The position numbers and the translations under genes are program-made. A model generated the notes under the pieces. The model was not told the DNA's origin. It worked only from the letters and a program-made list of their open reading frames with translations, and did no database searches. Below are positions 1-8,620 of a DNA stretch of 53,805 nucleotides, in pieces (the first letter of the stretch is position 1; the number at the start of each line of letters is the position of its first letter). This stretch comes from Komarekiella atlantica HA4396-MV6 (lineage in GTDB: Bacteria; Cyanobacteriota; Cyanobacteriia; Cyanobacteriales; Nostocaceae), in NCBI GenBank assembly GCA_019359395.1, contig JAHHHK010000044.1, forward strand, positions 1-53,805, written 5' to 3'.

Positions 1-107
1 AGTTATTTGATAAATTCAGATAGTATTTGATTTATTCTGCTTATCTTTACATCAATTTTTACAATTATCTATGTCATTTTGAAATCTTTCTTAATTTCTA
101 TTAGTAA

Positions 108-434
108 ATAAGATGCGTTCGCCCTGCAGGCGTATCTCCCTATATTGCCAGTAAACACGCAGTCATGGGACTGACACGCTCTGCGGCGCTCGACTATGCC
201 AAGCAGGGCATTCGGATCAATGCCATTAACCCTGGCTTGATTGCGACTGAGATGATGGAGCGCCTCGCCGATGGGACGGGCAATACGGCGGATAGCTATG
301 CGTCTATGGTGCCAATGGGGCGCATGGGTCAGGCAGCAGAAATGGCTCAAGTGGTTGTATTCCTCTGTTCTGATGCTGCCAGCTACATCACGGGACAACC
401 TATAGTGATTGATGGCGGATTCACAGCGACCTGA
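108..434 (+). pseudogene. C-terminal fragment of a short-chain dehydrogenase (SDR)
   Basis: The reading frame is open from just after a TAA at 105-107. Recognisable SDR sequence starts near 132 with the active-site segment [10 protein letters not shown] (catalytic Tyr and Lys), and continues through the INPG motif to a normal SDR C-terminus ending DGGFTAT. The Rossmann half and any start region are missing; AT-rich unrelated DNA precedes it. It is closely similar, in protein and DNA, to the last third of the intact SDR at 3148-3906, so the two form a direct repeat about 3.5 kb apart. Most likely it is what remains after recombination between duplicated SDR genes. An internal ATG at 165 could give an 89-residue peptide, but a function is unlikely. 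Confidence 0.8.
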
Positions 435-475
435 AGTGTAGACGTTGCGCTTAACCAAAATTACCAGGAGAAGTA

Positions 476-601
476 ATGACTCGCTTTAGTTCGATATCTC
501 GGCGTAAATTTCTGGGTACGGCGATCGCAGGTGGAGTTTTGGCAGCCTGTGAATCGAGTCTGCGATCGATAGTCGCCAGCACCGAACGCCGCCCAGGTTA
601 G
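476..601 (+). pseudogene. Tat/lipoprotein signal leader, 41 residues, body missing
   Basis: A short frame has a good ribosome binding site (GGAG at 467-470, five bases before the ATG). It encodes a twin-arginine signal (SRRKFLG), a hydrophobic stretch and a lipobox-like LAAC at about residues 22-25, then stops at residue 41. This is the complete export leader of a Tat-targeted lipoprotein with almost no mature protein. Its position between gene fragments suggests a truncated exported oxidoreductase gene rather than a functional peptide. The sequence just after it (600-722) reads as another signal-like peptide in a different frame and then stops. Confidence 0.5.
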
Positions 602-777
602 AACCTTTTGTTTCAGTGCCGCTCTGCTGATGATTAGCTGTTCGCCTCGAGCCTACTCAAATCCGGAAAGCACTTCCCCTTCACAAACAACGTCTCAGAG
701 ATTTGCCGCTTACGCCGGATAAACTGCTCGGTGTCTCCGTCGCTTAAAATCAGTTTGGATATTTTATCGGAAAAGTT

Positions 778-864
778 ATGTATGTAGTTTTTGGCGCGAC
801 CGGCAATCAAGGCGGTGCTGCAGACTGCAAAGTATTTGCCGTGGTCGGCTTCAAAGGAGAATGA
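778..864 (+). pseudogene. N-terminal scrap of an NmrA-like NAD(P)-binding protein
   Basis: Twenty-eight codons begin with MYVVFGATGNQGG, the dinucleotide-binding glycine motif of NmrA/HSCARG-type proteins such as those at 11308 and 12213. The frame then runs into unrelated sequence and stops at 862-864, overlapping the next gene. Only the first strand and glycine loop survive, so this is debris from an NmrA-family gene. Confidence 0.5.
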
Positions 865-866
865 GG

Positions 867-1538
867 ATGAAAATGTTGAGACGTAAAATGTTGACTGCGG
901 CTTGCGGCTGCTGTCTTGCCGCGCTGGGCGCAGCGGTGGGTTGTGCCAAAGTGCAGGGTTCGCCAACTGTGACCCAAGCCAGCGGCTCTGGTCAGGAGCG
1001 AAAATCAAGTGCGCGCGGCGAACGTCGTGACGGATCGGGATTGCCCGACTTGCATCATGTCGCTCTTATCGTGGCTGATCGAGACCGCTCACTCGCAAAG
1101 TTCCAAAATGGCTTCGGCTTCGGTCGTTCGCACGTCTTCGACGCCCAGTTTCCGAAGGCTCGCGTGTCGAGCGGCGTTACCGGGTTCAATCTTCGCATTG
1201 GGTTTACATGGATGGGGAATACGTTGCTCGAGCTGCTGCAGCCTGTGGACGACCGCTCCCCTCACGCGACTTTTCTTAAGGAACGCGGAGAGGGAATGCA
1301 CCATCTTGGGTTTCTTGTGCGCTCCATCGAACGTGAACTTGACGCGATGGCGGCAACACGCGGCGGGCAACGTCCGCCCTTGTTGGTTGATGCGATGACC
1401 GCAGATGGCGTGAGCTGGTGCTATATCGAGGGCGAATATGCGAACGGCGCAGTCATCGAGCTGATCGAGCGAAGCCCCCAATCCGAGAAGTTCTTCAAGG
1501 AGATATACCAAGCGACGGGCGGTCGTATGCCGGACTGA
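867..1538 (+). CDS. VOC (glyoxalase-fold) lipoprotein
   Basis: This 223-residue protein begins with a lipoprotein-type signal (basic N-terminus, hydrophobic segment, Cys at about residue 26) and a short polar linker. One VOC domain covers about residues 60-205. Candidate metal ligands are His63/64, Glu122, His145/146 and Glu198, the His-Glu-His-Glu order of methylmalonyl-CoA epimerase and glyoxalase families. The substrate is unknown; family members isomerise or cleave small organic substrates with a divalent metal. The ATG at 867 was chosen because AGGAG (855-859) lies seven bases upstream; the ATG at 861 is too close. The gene is more GC-rich than typical neighbours and sits between gene fragments, one of them (1655-1820) related to the GC-rich paoC-type gene at 21.2 kb, which suggests shared foreign origin. 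Confidence 0.75.
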   Translation: MKMLRRKMLTAACGCCLAALGAAVGCAKVQGSPTVTQASGSGQERKSSARGERRDGSGLPDLHHVALIVADRDRSLAKFQNGFGFGRSHVFDAQFPKARVSSGVTGFNLRIGFTWMGNTLLELLQPVDDRSPHATFLKERGEGMHHLGFLVRSIERELDAMAATRGGQRPPLLVDAMTADGVSWCYIEGEYANGAVIELIERSPQSEKFFKEIYQATGGRMPD

Positions 1539-1654
1539 GGCGGGCGCTTATAAAGCCATCCGTCTATTATGGCGCGCTAAACTGAGCTTACCTTCAGCAG
1601 CTTGAGCTGAAGCTGCCGCCCGTTTGGTGTACGAACTGAAATTCGCCGATTGAT

Positions 1655-1820
1655 GACTACTTCATCGGCAAGCCCGACCCGCACATTTCGCCTATGGGCG
1701 CGCGGAGTCGGCGAGATCGGCGGTGTCAGTGTGGCGGGGGCAATCGCCAACGCGGTTTTCAACGCGACGGGGAAACGCATTAGGGAATTGCCGATCACGC
1801 TCGATAAATTGTTGGGGTAG
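1655..1820 (+). pseudogene. C-terminal fragment of a molybdenum hydroxylase large subunit
   Basis: This codes for the last ~55 residues of a xanthine/aldehyde dehydrogenase molybdenum subunit: FIGKPDPHISPMGAR, then GVGE (catalytic Glu region), then NAVFNATGKRI to the stop. A one-base deletion near 1700 separates the two halves into different frames. It is very similar to the C-terminus of the large subunit at 21176-23461, so a second copy of that gene once existed here. The rest is absent. Confidence 0.8.
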
Positions 1821-1943
1821 CATCAGCGAAGAAACGACCAACTGCAAATTTTGCGGATGCATACGCGCAACGGTGCAAACGGGTTACTGATGGAAAAAAG
1901 CAACCTTGAAGACTACACGCAACTAACAAAGGAGCATCGGAAA

Positions 1944-2063
1944 ATGTTTGATTTTAGTGGAAGAGTAATTTTGGTGACGGGTGCTACCTCCGGCATCGGG
2001 CGCGACACGGCACAGGCTTTCGCCGCCGCCGGAACTTCAGGAATCGGGAAAGCAACTGCCTGA
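1944..2063 (+). pseudogene. N-terminal fragment of an SDR
   Basis: A good ribosome binding site (AAAGGAG) precedes the ATG at 1944. The product starts as a classical SDR (VILVTGATSGIG, about residues 8-19), reaches AFAAAG and then repeats a second piece of glycine motif (TSGIGKATA) before stopping. This looks like recombination between two SDR genes at the conserved glycine-motif codons. No catalytic residues remain. Confidence 0.7.
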
Positions 2064-2110
2064 GTTTTCTACACCACTATTTTCTACACCATTAAAGGAG
2101 TTATAGTCTC

Positions 2111-3016
2111 ATGTCTTCGATTGAAACTCAGTTTCTTAATATCAAGGCTCATCACGCGCAGTACTCTACGATCAATCCCAAGACAACTCTAAAAGGCAGT
2201 GCGTCAGGCAAGATCGTTTTTATTACCGGTGCATCACAGGGTATCGGTCAGTCTACCGCAGTAGCCTTTGCTCAAGCGAGTGCTAAAGCTGTCTATATCA
2301 CGGCAAGATCGGAAAAAGCGCTTGAGGAGACGAGAACACGAGTGAAAGAGGCGAATCCAGAAACGCAGTGTGCATATACCGTCTGCGACGTAACGAACGA
2401 GGAGCAGGTCAAGGCATCGATTGAGGATTGTGCGACCAAATTTGGCGGCATCGACGTGGCCGACTCAAATGCAGGTTATCTCAATCGATGGCAGAAGATT
2501 GGAGAATCGGATACCACGAGTTGGTGGAATACTTGGGAGGTAAATCTAAAGGGCACTTATTATCTCATTCGATACACGATACCTTACCTGATCGAATCGG
2601 CAAAGAAGCATTCTGCCAGAGGCTTTACGGGTGGTCATCTCATTCTCGTTTCTTCAATCGGCGCTCAACTATTAACGCCGACCGCGTCTGACTACCAAAC
2701 ATCTAAGCACGCGATCAACCGCCTTTGCGAATTCGTTAACCTTGATCATGGCAACGACGGAGTGAAATGCTTTGCCATCCATCCCGGAGGAGTGCCCACC
2801 GCGACAGCAAAGAACATGCCCGAGACACTCCACGCCAACCTTGTAGACGAACCTGAATTGGCAGCCGGGTTTGCTGTTTGGCTTTGTTCCGGAGAGGCTG
2901 ACTGGGCTAAGGGCCGCTACTTGAGCTGCAACTGGGATGTTGGTGAGTTGACACACCTCAAAGATCAAATCATCGAGGGCGATCTGCTGGTTAATCGCTT
3001 GCGCACTAAGGCTTGA
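2111..3016 (+). CDS. SDR family oxidoreductase, fungal-like type
   Basis: The 301-residue protein has an N-terminal extension of about 30 residues, a Rossmann domain with TGASQGIG (about 40-47), the DSNAG segment, a catalytic Ser in ILVSSIGA, and the YQTSK active-site Tyr/Lys motif. It should be a soluble NAD(P)-dependent alcohol or carbonyl oxidoreductase of unknown substrate. The HPGGV segment followed by MPETLH, DEPELA, GRYLSCNWD and the long N-terminal extension resemble, as I know them, SDRs of filamentous fungi more than usual bacterial 250-residue SDRs. AAAGGAG stands 11 bases before the ATG. It lies downstream of the SDR fragment at 1944-2063. Confidence 0.85.
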   Translation: MSSIETQFLNIKAHHAQYSTINPKTTLKGSASGKIVFITGASQGIGQSTAVAFAQASAKAVYITARSEKALEETRTRVKEANPETQCAYTVCDVTNEEQVKASIEDCATKFGGIDVADSNAGYLNRWQKIGESDTTSWWNTWEVNLKGTYYLIRYTIPYLIESAKKHSARGFTGGHLILVSSIGAQLLTPTASDYQTSKHAINRLCEFVNLDHGNDGVKCFAIHPGGVPTATAKNMPETLHANLVDEPELAAGFAVWLCSGEADWAKGRYLSCNWDVGELTHLKDQIIEGDLLVNRLRTKA

Positions 3017-3048
3017 TGCAATAATCAACACTCGAAGGACGTAGTAAC

Positions 3049-3138
3049 ATGATTCAGCAAACAAATCTAGGGGGTAGCTTCATGATGCCAAGCAGGAACC
3101 CAACTCTTAAAAACATTTGCCAGGATGAAACACGTTAG
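3049..3138 (+). CDS. Possible 29-residue peptide, unrecognised
   Basis: An AAGGA sequence lies about ten bases before an ATG opening a 29-codon frame that ends just before the next SDR. The peptide is polar and matches no family I recognise. It may be a leader or a fragment left by rearrangement. Confidence 0.2.
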   Translation: MIQQTNLGGSFMMPSRNPTLKNICQDETR

Positions 3139-3147
3139 GAAACAACC

Positions 3148-3906
3148 ATGAAAATACTTGAAGGCAAAGTTGCCTTAGTTACAGGCGGCACATCAGGAAT
3201 TGGCAGAGCAACGGCGATCGCAATGGGTGCTGCTGGCGCAAAAGTCGTATTCTCCGGCAGACGCGATGCCGAGGGCGAAGAAACTGCGGCGCTGATTCGT
3301 GAGACTGGGGCAGAGTGCTTGTTCGTGCGGTCGGATATGTCCCGCGAAGCGGATATCCAAGCCTTGGTGGAGCAGACGATCGCAACTTACGGCAAACTCG
3401 ATTGCGCGTTTAACAATGCTGGGATTGACTCTTCTCGTCACCCCCTGCACGAACAACCGATTGAGGAGTTTGATAAGCTGATGTCGATCAACCTGCGAGG
3501 GCTATTTTTATGCATGAAGTATGAGATTCAACAGATGTTGAGCCAAGGCTCAGGTGCGATTGTGAATAATTCGTCGGTCGTTGGTTTAATTGGGTTTCCA
3601 GGATTGTCTCCCTATATTGCCAGCAAACATGCGGTGATGGGACTGACGCGCTCTGCGGCGCTCGACTACGCTAAACAGGGCATTCGGATTAATGCTGTCA
3701 ATCCTGGGCCGATTGCCACTCCAAGGATGGATAGCATAGCTGAGCAAGCGGGGAGCACGACTGAGGATATGGGGTCTATAACCCCAATGGAGCGGATAGG
3801 TCAGCCAGCAGAAATTGCTCAAGTGGTCGTGTTCCTGTGTTCTGATGCTGCCAGCTACATCACGGGACAACCTTTGGCAGTTGATGGGGGATTCACAGCG
3901 ACCTGA
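3148..3906 (+). CDS. SDR family oxidoreductase (glucose 1-dehydrogenase-like)
   Basis: A complete classical SDR of 252 residues. It has TGGTSGIG (about 12-19) for NAD(P) binding, NNAG in the middle, an active-site Ser in [13 protein letters not shown] with catalytic Tyr and Lys, and the NPGPIAT segment after the sixth strand. The family oxidises or reduces sugars, steroids or other alcohols; the substrate cannot be read from sequence. The last ~300 bases are duplicated at 132-434. It is followed after about 50 bases by a small membrane protein gene. Confidence 0.9.
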   Translation: MKILEGKVALVTGGTSGIGRATAIAMGAAGAKVVFSGRRDAEGEETAALIRETGAECLFVRSDMSREADIQALVEQTIATYGKLDCAFNNAGIDSSRHPLHEQPIEEFDKLMSINLRGLFLCMKYEIQQMLSQGSGAIVNNSSVVGLIGFPGLSPYIASKHAVMGLTRSAALDYAKQGIRINAVNPGPIATPRMDSIAEQAGSTTEDMGSITPMERIGQPAEIAQVVVFLCSDAASYITGQPLAVDGGFTAT

Positions 3907-3954
3907 CCGAGTTGTCGATGACCCACACGCCTTTTGAAGAGAATCAAAAAGCTT

Positions 3955-4329
3955 ATGTCTACTAAAGGGTTTTACCGTATCCTCTGGCTGAGTGCGATCG
4001 GCATTGTGTGTGCCGTCGGGTTGATAATCTACACCATGCCTAGTGGTACAGGTGAGTATCAGCATACTCCAAACAATCAATATCGCGCTGATGCTAAGGT
4101 ACTGGAACGCCGCACGCTGACCGGTCGGCAGGTTCGCTATCTGGAGTTTCAGGTAAAATCCACCGCCAATCAAACTGTAATTTGGCAAGCGACTTATTAT
4201 CCTGCTACGGCTGATGAATGGATTGACTATGGCGATCGCAGCATCCAATTTATTCATTGGAATGACAGCAATACTGCCGTTTCGTTCACCTTACCCAATC
4301 AGCGCGTGTTGACTGTTCCTGTTCCTTAA
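3955..4329 (+). CDS. Small membrane-anchored protein of unknown function
   Basis: From the ATG at 3955 the product has about 124 residues. One hydrophobic segment near the N-terminus (about residues 8-27) is followed by a polar, probably extracytoplasmic domain with many aromatic and beta-type residues (YLEFQVK, TVIWQATYY, SIQFIHW). A TTG at 3934 would add seven basic residues. I do not recognise a family. It follows the SDR by about 50 bases and could be cotranscribed with it. Confidence 0.55.
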   Translation: MSTKGFYRILWLSAIGIVCAVGLIIYTMPSGTGEYQHTPNNQYRADAKVLERRTLTGRQVRYLEFQVKSTANQTVIWQATYYPATADEWIDYGDRSIQFIHWNDSNTAVSFTLPNQRVLTVPVP

Positions 4330-4355
4330 ATCGTATCTTTGTGATGCAAACATAG

Positions 4356-4674
4356 ATCCCATATTCCGCAGGTGAGTTTTAAAATTTTGGTATTTTCTCT
4401 AAACCAACTCTGACACGGTTTTCAGGCATTGAATCTGTATTTTTTACTCTGCGATCGCAACCCTGATAAATGTCAAAGTTCTATTTATTGACACTATTCT
4501 CAATAATTTGAGCCTGTTTGACACTAAAAACTTTGCTTACCCCTCATAGATGCTAAAAAGCGTGAATTTATTGTCAGCACTGATTTTTAGCCGTTTTATC
4601 AAAATTCAAGTTTTGACAAAACAACCTGCGGAGGGCAAAATTTTGAGTACAATTACTCATGCGGAATATGGGAT
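4356..4674. mobile_element. MITE-like element with 15-bp perfect terminal inverted repeats
   Basis: The stretch 4330-4743 has no gene. It is bounded by ATCCCATATTCCGCA at 4356-4370 and its exact reverse complement at 4660-4674. Inside the ends, a looser match continues on both sides and includes AAAATTTTG. The interior (~290 bp) is AT-rich and non-coding. This is the build of a non-autonomous insertion element; no target duplication is obvious and no transposase with these ends is in the window. Confidence 0.55.
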
Positions 4675-4743
4675 AGATTGTTTGCTCAGCCCAACTCTAG
4701 TGAGGTGATCGCACTGCAAATTTAATCAGGATGCCTCTGTCCC

Positions 4744-5637
4744 TCATCGCTTGACCCGCAGCGCTTGAATCAACAGCGTTAAGGCAGGCAGCGTCTGGCG
4801 GCGATTGGGGTGATAGAGGTAGTAGCCGGGAAAAGTGGGACACCACGCCTCCAGCACCCGGATCAGCCGACCCTCAGCAACCGCGTCAGCGATTTGATCT
4901 TCATAGAGATAGGCAATCCCCTGTCCCGCCAAGACCGCCACCAGAATCAGATCGGCATCATTGAAGACCAGCGATCCATCGACTCTAACTTGAAATGATC
5001 GCCCCTCTTGCTTAAACTCCCAGGGATAGAGCGCCCCAGAAGTCATAAATCGGTAGTTGATGCAGCGATGGTTCGCCAAGTCTTGGGGAATGTTGGGTGC
5101 AGGGTAATCAGCGAAATAAGCAGGTGAACCCACAACTGCCGTTTGCAGATCCCGTCCGACTCGCACTGCAATCATGTCTTTAGCGACTTTTTCACCCAGT
5201 CGGATGCCCGCATCATAGCGGCTCTCCACAATATCGGTTAGCCCTTCGTCGATCGTCACCTCAATGCGAATCTCTGGATACACAGCCAAAAAACTGGGCA
5301 GCACCGGACAGAGAACAGAAGTTGCCGCGTGTCTTGGCATGGTAATCCGCAGAGTTCCAGCAGGTTTGTCACGTAACTCATTGAGAGCCGCTAGTTCCGT
5401 ATTAATGTCTGCAAACGCAGGTCGCAAGGTTCTGAGCAGTCGATCGCCCGCCTCGGTCGTTGAAACTTTCCGAGTGGTTCGCGCCAGCAGTTGCAACCCT
5501 AGACGGTCTTCGAGCGATTTCATCGCATGGCTGAGGGCAGAGGGAGACATTTCTAGCTTTGCCGCCGCCCGTGTAAAGCTCATCTCGTCGGCGACAACGA
5601 CGAAGGCGGCTAAATCATTGAGTTCGTCACGCTTCAT
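4744..5637 (-). CDS. LysR-family transcriptional regulator
   Basis: The 297-residue protein has an N-terminal winged helix (about 3-62; FTRAAAKLEMSPSALSHAMK is the recognition region) and a C-terminal periplasmic-binding-like effector domain (about 90-290). LysR proteins act as tetramers and usually control a divergent gene. Here the divergent neighbour is the zinc alcohol dehydrogenase at 5739, with about 100 bases between the starts, so that operon is the likely target. The ligand is unknown. Confidence 0.9.
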   Translation of the reverse strand: MKRDELNDLAAFVVVADEMSFTRAAAKLEMSPSALSHAMKSLEDRLGLQLLARTTRKVSTTEAGDRLLRTLRPAFADINTELAALNELRDKPAGTLRITMPRHAATSVLCPVLPSFLAVYPEIRIEVTIDEGLTDIVESRYDAGIRLGEKVAKDMIAVRVGRDLQTAVVGSPAYFADYPAPNIPQDLANHRCINYRFMTSGALYPWEFKQEGRSFQVRVDGSLVFNDADLILVAVLAGQGIAYLYEDQIADAVAEGRLIRVLEAWCPTFPGYYLYHPNRRQTLPALTLLIQALRVKR

Positions 5638-5738
5638 TACTGCATAGATTTCACAACACTATGTTGATTATGCCATCTAGTCAATAAATCTTATCCGATC
5701 TATCGTTGGGTTATGCCCTACAAGCGGAAGAAAAATAC

Positions 5739-6827
5739 ATGCCAAGCAATGTTTCTTTAGAACACAATCCAGTAGTGCGTCTTTCCTATGGGCTTGCTGC
5801 TCTAGGACAGGGCGATCGCCTCATTCCATGGACATTCGAGCGGAGGGAATTGCGACCTAATGACATTGCTGTAAAGATTCAGTTCTGCGGCGTCTGCCAC
5901 AGCGATCTGCACGCGATTCGAGGTTCGAGTCGCTTTCCTTTGGTTCCAGGTCATGAGATCGTGGGTGAGGTGACAGCGATAGGTGCAAATGTCAGGAAAT
6001 TCCAAATAGGCGATACGGTGGTGGTCGGCACGATCGTCGATTCCTGTGGTCACTGTTCATCTTGCAAACGCCAGTTAGAACAATATTGCCGCGAAGGAGT
6101 AACGACAACCTACGATGGCATTGATCGCTTCGATGGCAGCATCACGCACGGCGGCTACTCGAACGAGTATGTGGTCGATACTCATTTTACTTATCACATG
6201 CCCACAGGTCTCGATCCAGCGAGCGTCGCGCCATTACTCTGTGCAGGTGTCACCACTTGGTCATCGTTGCGTCAGTGGGACGTGACAGGTAAGACGATTG
6301 GCATTGTCGGACTGGGGGGACTCGGACACATGGCAGTGAAATTTGCTCATGCGTTGGGTGCTCAGGTGACGCTATTCAGTACATCTGAAGACAAGCTTGC
6401 CGATGCAAAAGCACTGGGAGCCGACGCAGCAATTCTGTCTACCGACGAAACACAAATGGCAGCCCAAGCCTCTCGCTTCGATTTCATTCTCGATACTGTT
6501 TCAGATCGTCATCCGCTCGATCCCTATTTGCGATCGCTAAAACTCGATGGCACACTTTGCTGTTTGGGCATTCCTAAATCAATGGATTTCAGCCCCTTTT
6601 TACTGACAACAGGACGACGACGCATCGCGAGTTCAGGAGTGGGCGGAACGCTAGAAACACAAGAGATGCTGGACTTTTGTGGTAGACATAACATTGTAGC
6701 CGATGTCGAAGTGATTGCGGCAGCAGATATCAATGAGGGATTTGAACGACTGGAGCGGGGAGAGGTGCGTTATCGGTTGGTGATTGACATGGCTACGCTG
6801 AATGCACTCCCTAAAGACGCGGCTTGA
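5739..6827 (+). CDS. Zinc-dependent alcohol dehydrogenase (cinnamyl-alcohol dehydrogenase/YahK type)
   Basis: The 362-residue medium-chain dehydrogenase has catalytic zinc motifs CGVCHSD (Cys53) and PGHE (His72-Glu73) and a structural zinc lobe with Cys103, 106, 109 and 117. The NADP-binding fold carries VGLGGLGHMA near residue 200. The family reduces aldehydes to alcohols with NADPH in the cytosol. The ATG at 5739 is preferred over the upstream TTG at 5706. It is divergent from a LysR gene and followed 68 bases later by a second dehydrogenase, probably in one operon. Confidence 0.9.
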   Translation: MPSNVSLEHNPVVRLSYGLAALGQGDRLIPWTFERRELRPNDIAVKIQFCGVCHSDLHAIRGSSRFPLVPGHEIVGEVTAIGANVRKFQIGDTVVVGTIVDSCGHCSSCKRQLEQYCREGVTTTYDGIDRFDGSITHGGYSNEYVVDTHFTYHMPTGLDPASVAPLLCAGVTTWSSLRQWDVTGKTIGIVGLGGLGHMAVKFAHALGAQVTLFSTSEDKLADAKALGADAAILSTDETQMAAQASRFDFILDTVSDRHPLDPYLRSLKLDGTLCCLGIPKSMDFSPFLLTTGRRRIASSGVGGTLETQEMLDFCGRHNIVADVEVIAAADINEGFERLERGEVRYRLVIDMATLNALPKDAA

Positions 6828-6895
6828 GGGCGCAGCATTGAGAGCCAGATCATCAGTTTTGCAACGAGAACAATACAACAAAAAGAACGGTTAAG

Positions 6896-7903
6896 ATGCG
6901 ACAATGGATTTTGAAAGCTGGCGCAACCAACCTCGATGGACTGGTTCTGGAAAATGCACCGACGCCAGAACCCGGAGCGGGCGAAGTGCGGATTCGCGTT
7001 CATGCGGTGTCCCTGAACTACCGCGATCAACTCGTACTTAAGGGACAATTTGCGAATCATCTCCCGGCGCGAGATCTGATTCCAATTTCAGATGGAGCCG
7101 GGGAAATTGACGCGATTGGAGCAGGGGTAACGACGTGGGCAGTCGGCGATCGTGTCACTGGATTACTGCTGGACTGGCAGCAAGGCGCACCGACAGCAAC
7201 TAGCTTTGGTCTCGGATCACTCAGTGAAGATGGAATGCTGGCTGAATATGTCGTCCTACCCGTTGATCGCGTCGTGCCTGCGCCCGTTAGCTTGAACGAT
7301 ACCGAAGCCGCAACGCTGCCTTGCGCTGCATTAACGGCTTGGAATGCCATTCACGGAGGCGATCCAATTGGCAAAGAGAGCAAAGTTCTAGTTCTGGGAA
7401 GCGGTGGCGTATCGCTATTTGCCATGCTGTTTGCCCGTGCAGCAGGTGCTGAGGTGATTGCAACATCGAGTCAAGATGTCAAGCTGAAGCGGTGGATGGA
7501 TCTGGGTGCTAGTGATGGGATCAACTATCGGGACACTCCAGACTGGGGCAAAGCAGTATTCGAGCAAATGGGCGGTGTCAACAAGGTCGTCGATGCGGTT
7601 GGGACAGGGACGTTGAGCCAGTCATTGGCGGCACTCGCATACGGGGGTGAAGTGGCGCTACTCGGATTAATGAGCTTTGACGATCATCCCCTTGATTTCA
7701 TATCGCTGATGAGTAAGGGTGCATCTGTTCGGGGCGTTGCGGTTGGCAGTGCCCAGATGTATGACGCGATGGTGCAAGCGATCAATAATTACCAGATTCA
7801 TTCACCGATTGATCGCCGCTTCCGCTTTGAGGAAGCGAAGGCTGCCTATCAAGCCCAATCATCGCCAGACCTCTTCGGCAAAATCGTCATCGATCTGGTG
7901 TAA
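6896..7903 (+). CDS. Zinc-free medium-chain dehydrogenase (quinone oxidoreductase-like)
   Basis: A 335-residue MDR-superfamily protein with the N-terminal GroES-like fold (SLNYRDQLVLKG) and a C-terminal Rossmann fold with LVLGSGGVSLFA near 165-176. The zinc cysteines are absent, as in NADPH:quinone and enoyl reductases of this superfamily. It probably uses NADPH to reduce activated double bonds or quinones; the substrate is unknown. It is likely cotranscribed with the alcohol dehydrogenase upstream and shares that operon's LysR. Confidence 0.85.
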   Translation: MRQWILKAGATNLDGLVLENAPTPEPGAGEVRIRVHAVSLNYRDQLVLKGQFANHLPARDLIPISDGAGEIDAIGAGVTTWAVGDRVTGLLLDWQQGAPTATSFGLGSLSEDGMLAEYVVLPVDRVVPAPVSLNDTEAATLPCAALTAWNAIHGGDPIGKESKVLVLGSGGVSLFAMLFARAAGAEVIATSSQDVKLKRWMDLGASDGINYRDTPDWGKAVFEQMGGVNKVVDAVGTGTLSQSLAALAYGGEVALLGLMSFDDHPLDFISLMSKGASVRGVAVGSAQMYDAMVQAINNYQIHSPIDRRFRFEEAKAAYQAQSSPDLFGKIVIDLV

Positions 7904-8112
7904 ACAGAAAGGAACAGTTTGTAGTTTTTCTGAATTTCACTTTAACAGTATAAGATCATTGACATGAGATTCCTCAATATTGGCGGGTGAGAAATGCCAG
8001 TCAGAATAGTGCCTACTAAGATTTAGATGGTGCTATGAATCTCTTGTTGTGCGGACAACAATGATCGCTAACAGTTAAATCCCGCATGACACCGACGCGA
8101 AGGAGAGAAAGC

Positions 8113-8514
8113 ATGTTCAATCACATTATGGTTGGGTCGAACGACATCGAGCGATCAAAGCGCTTTTATGACGCGGTGCTCGGAACGCTGGGGGCGGGCG
8201 AACCGCTACGCAACAAGGCGGACACTGGCCACACTCGGCTGTTCTACCGACACGACGGCGGCACCTTCTGCGTCAGTGAGCCAATCAACGACGAGCCAGC
8301 GACCTTTGCCAACGGCGGCACCATCGCCTTCAAATGCAACTCGTCCGAGCAGGTACATAAATTCCACGACACAGCAGTTGCACACGGCGGCACCTCAATC
8401 GAAGACGCGCCGGGTCTACGCAACAGCAGCTTAGGGGCTGTGCACTTGGCATATGTGCGCGATCCCGACGGAAATAAGCTCTGCGCCATCCATCGGGGCA
8501 ATTTTAAGAATTAA
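8113..8514 (+). CDS. VOC family protein (glyoxalase/bleomycin-resistance fold)
   Basis: The 133-residue single-domain VOC protein starts MFNHIMVGSND and ends with RDPDGNKLCAIH, the usual last strand. The ATG at 8113 has AAGGAGAG about six bases upstream. His4 and residues near the C-terminus could bind metal, but the activity is unknown. About 209 non-coding bases separate it from the dehydrogenase upstream, in which I see nothing definite. Confidence 0.8.
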   Translation: MFNHIMVGSNDIERSKRFYDAVLGTLGAGEPLRNKADTGHTRLFYRHDGGTFCVSEPINDEPATFANGGTIAFKCNSSEQVHKFHDTAVAHGGTSIEDAPGLRNSSLGAVHLAYVRDPDGNKLCAIHRGNFKN

Positions 8515-8620
8515 ACAGGAAGCATAATCTGGTGCTGCAACGGGTATGTCGTTTGGTCGAGGAAAAAATATTGCATCGATTACTGGAGCAATCCGACCGG
8601 GCAAAGTCACAAAACCTCGA

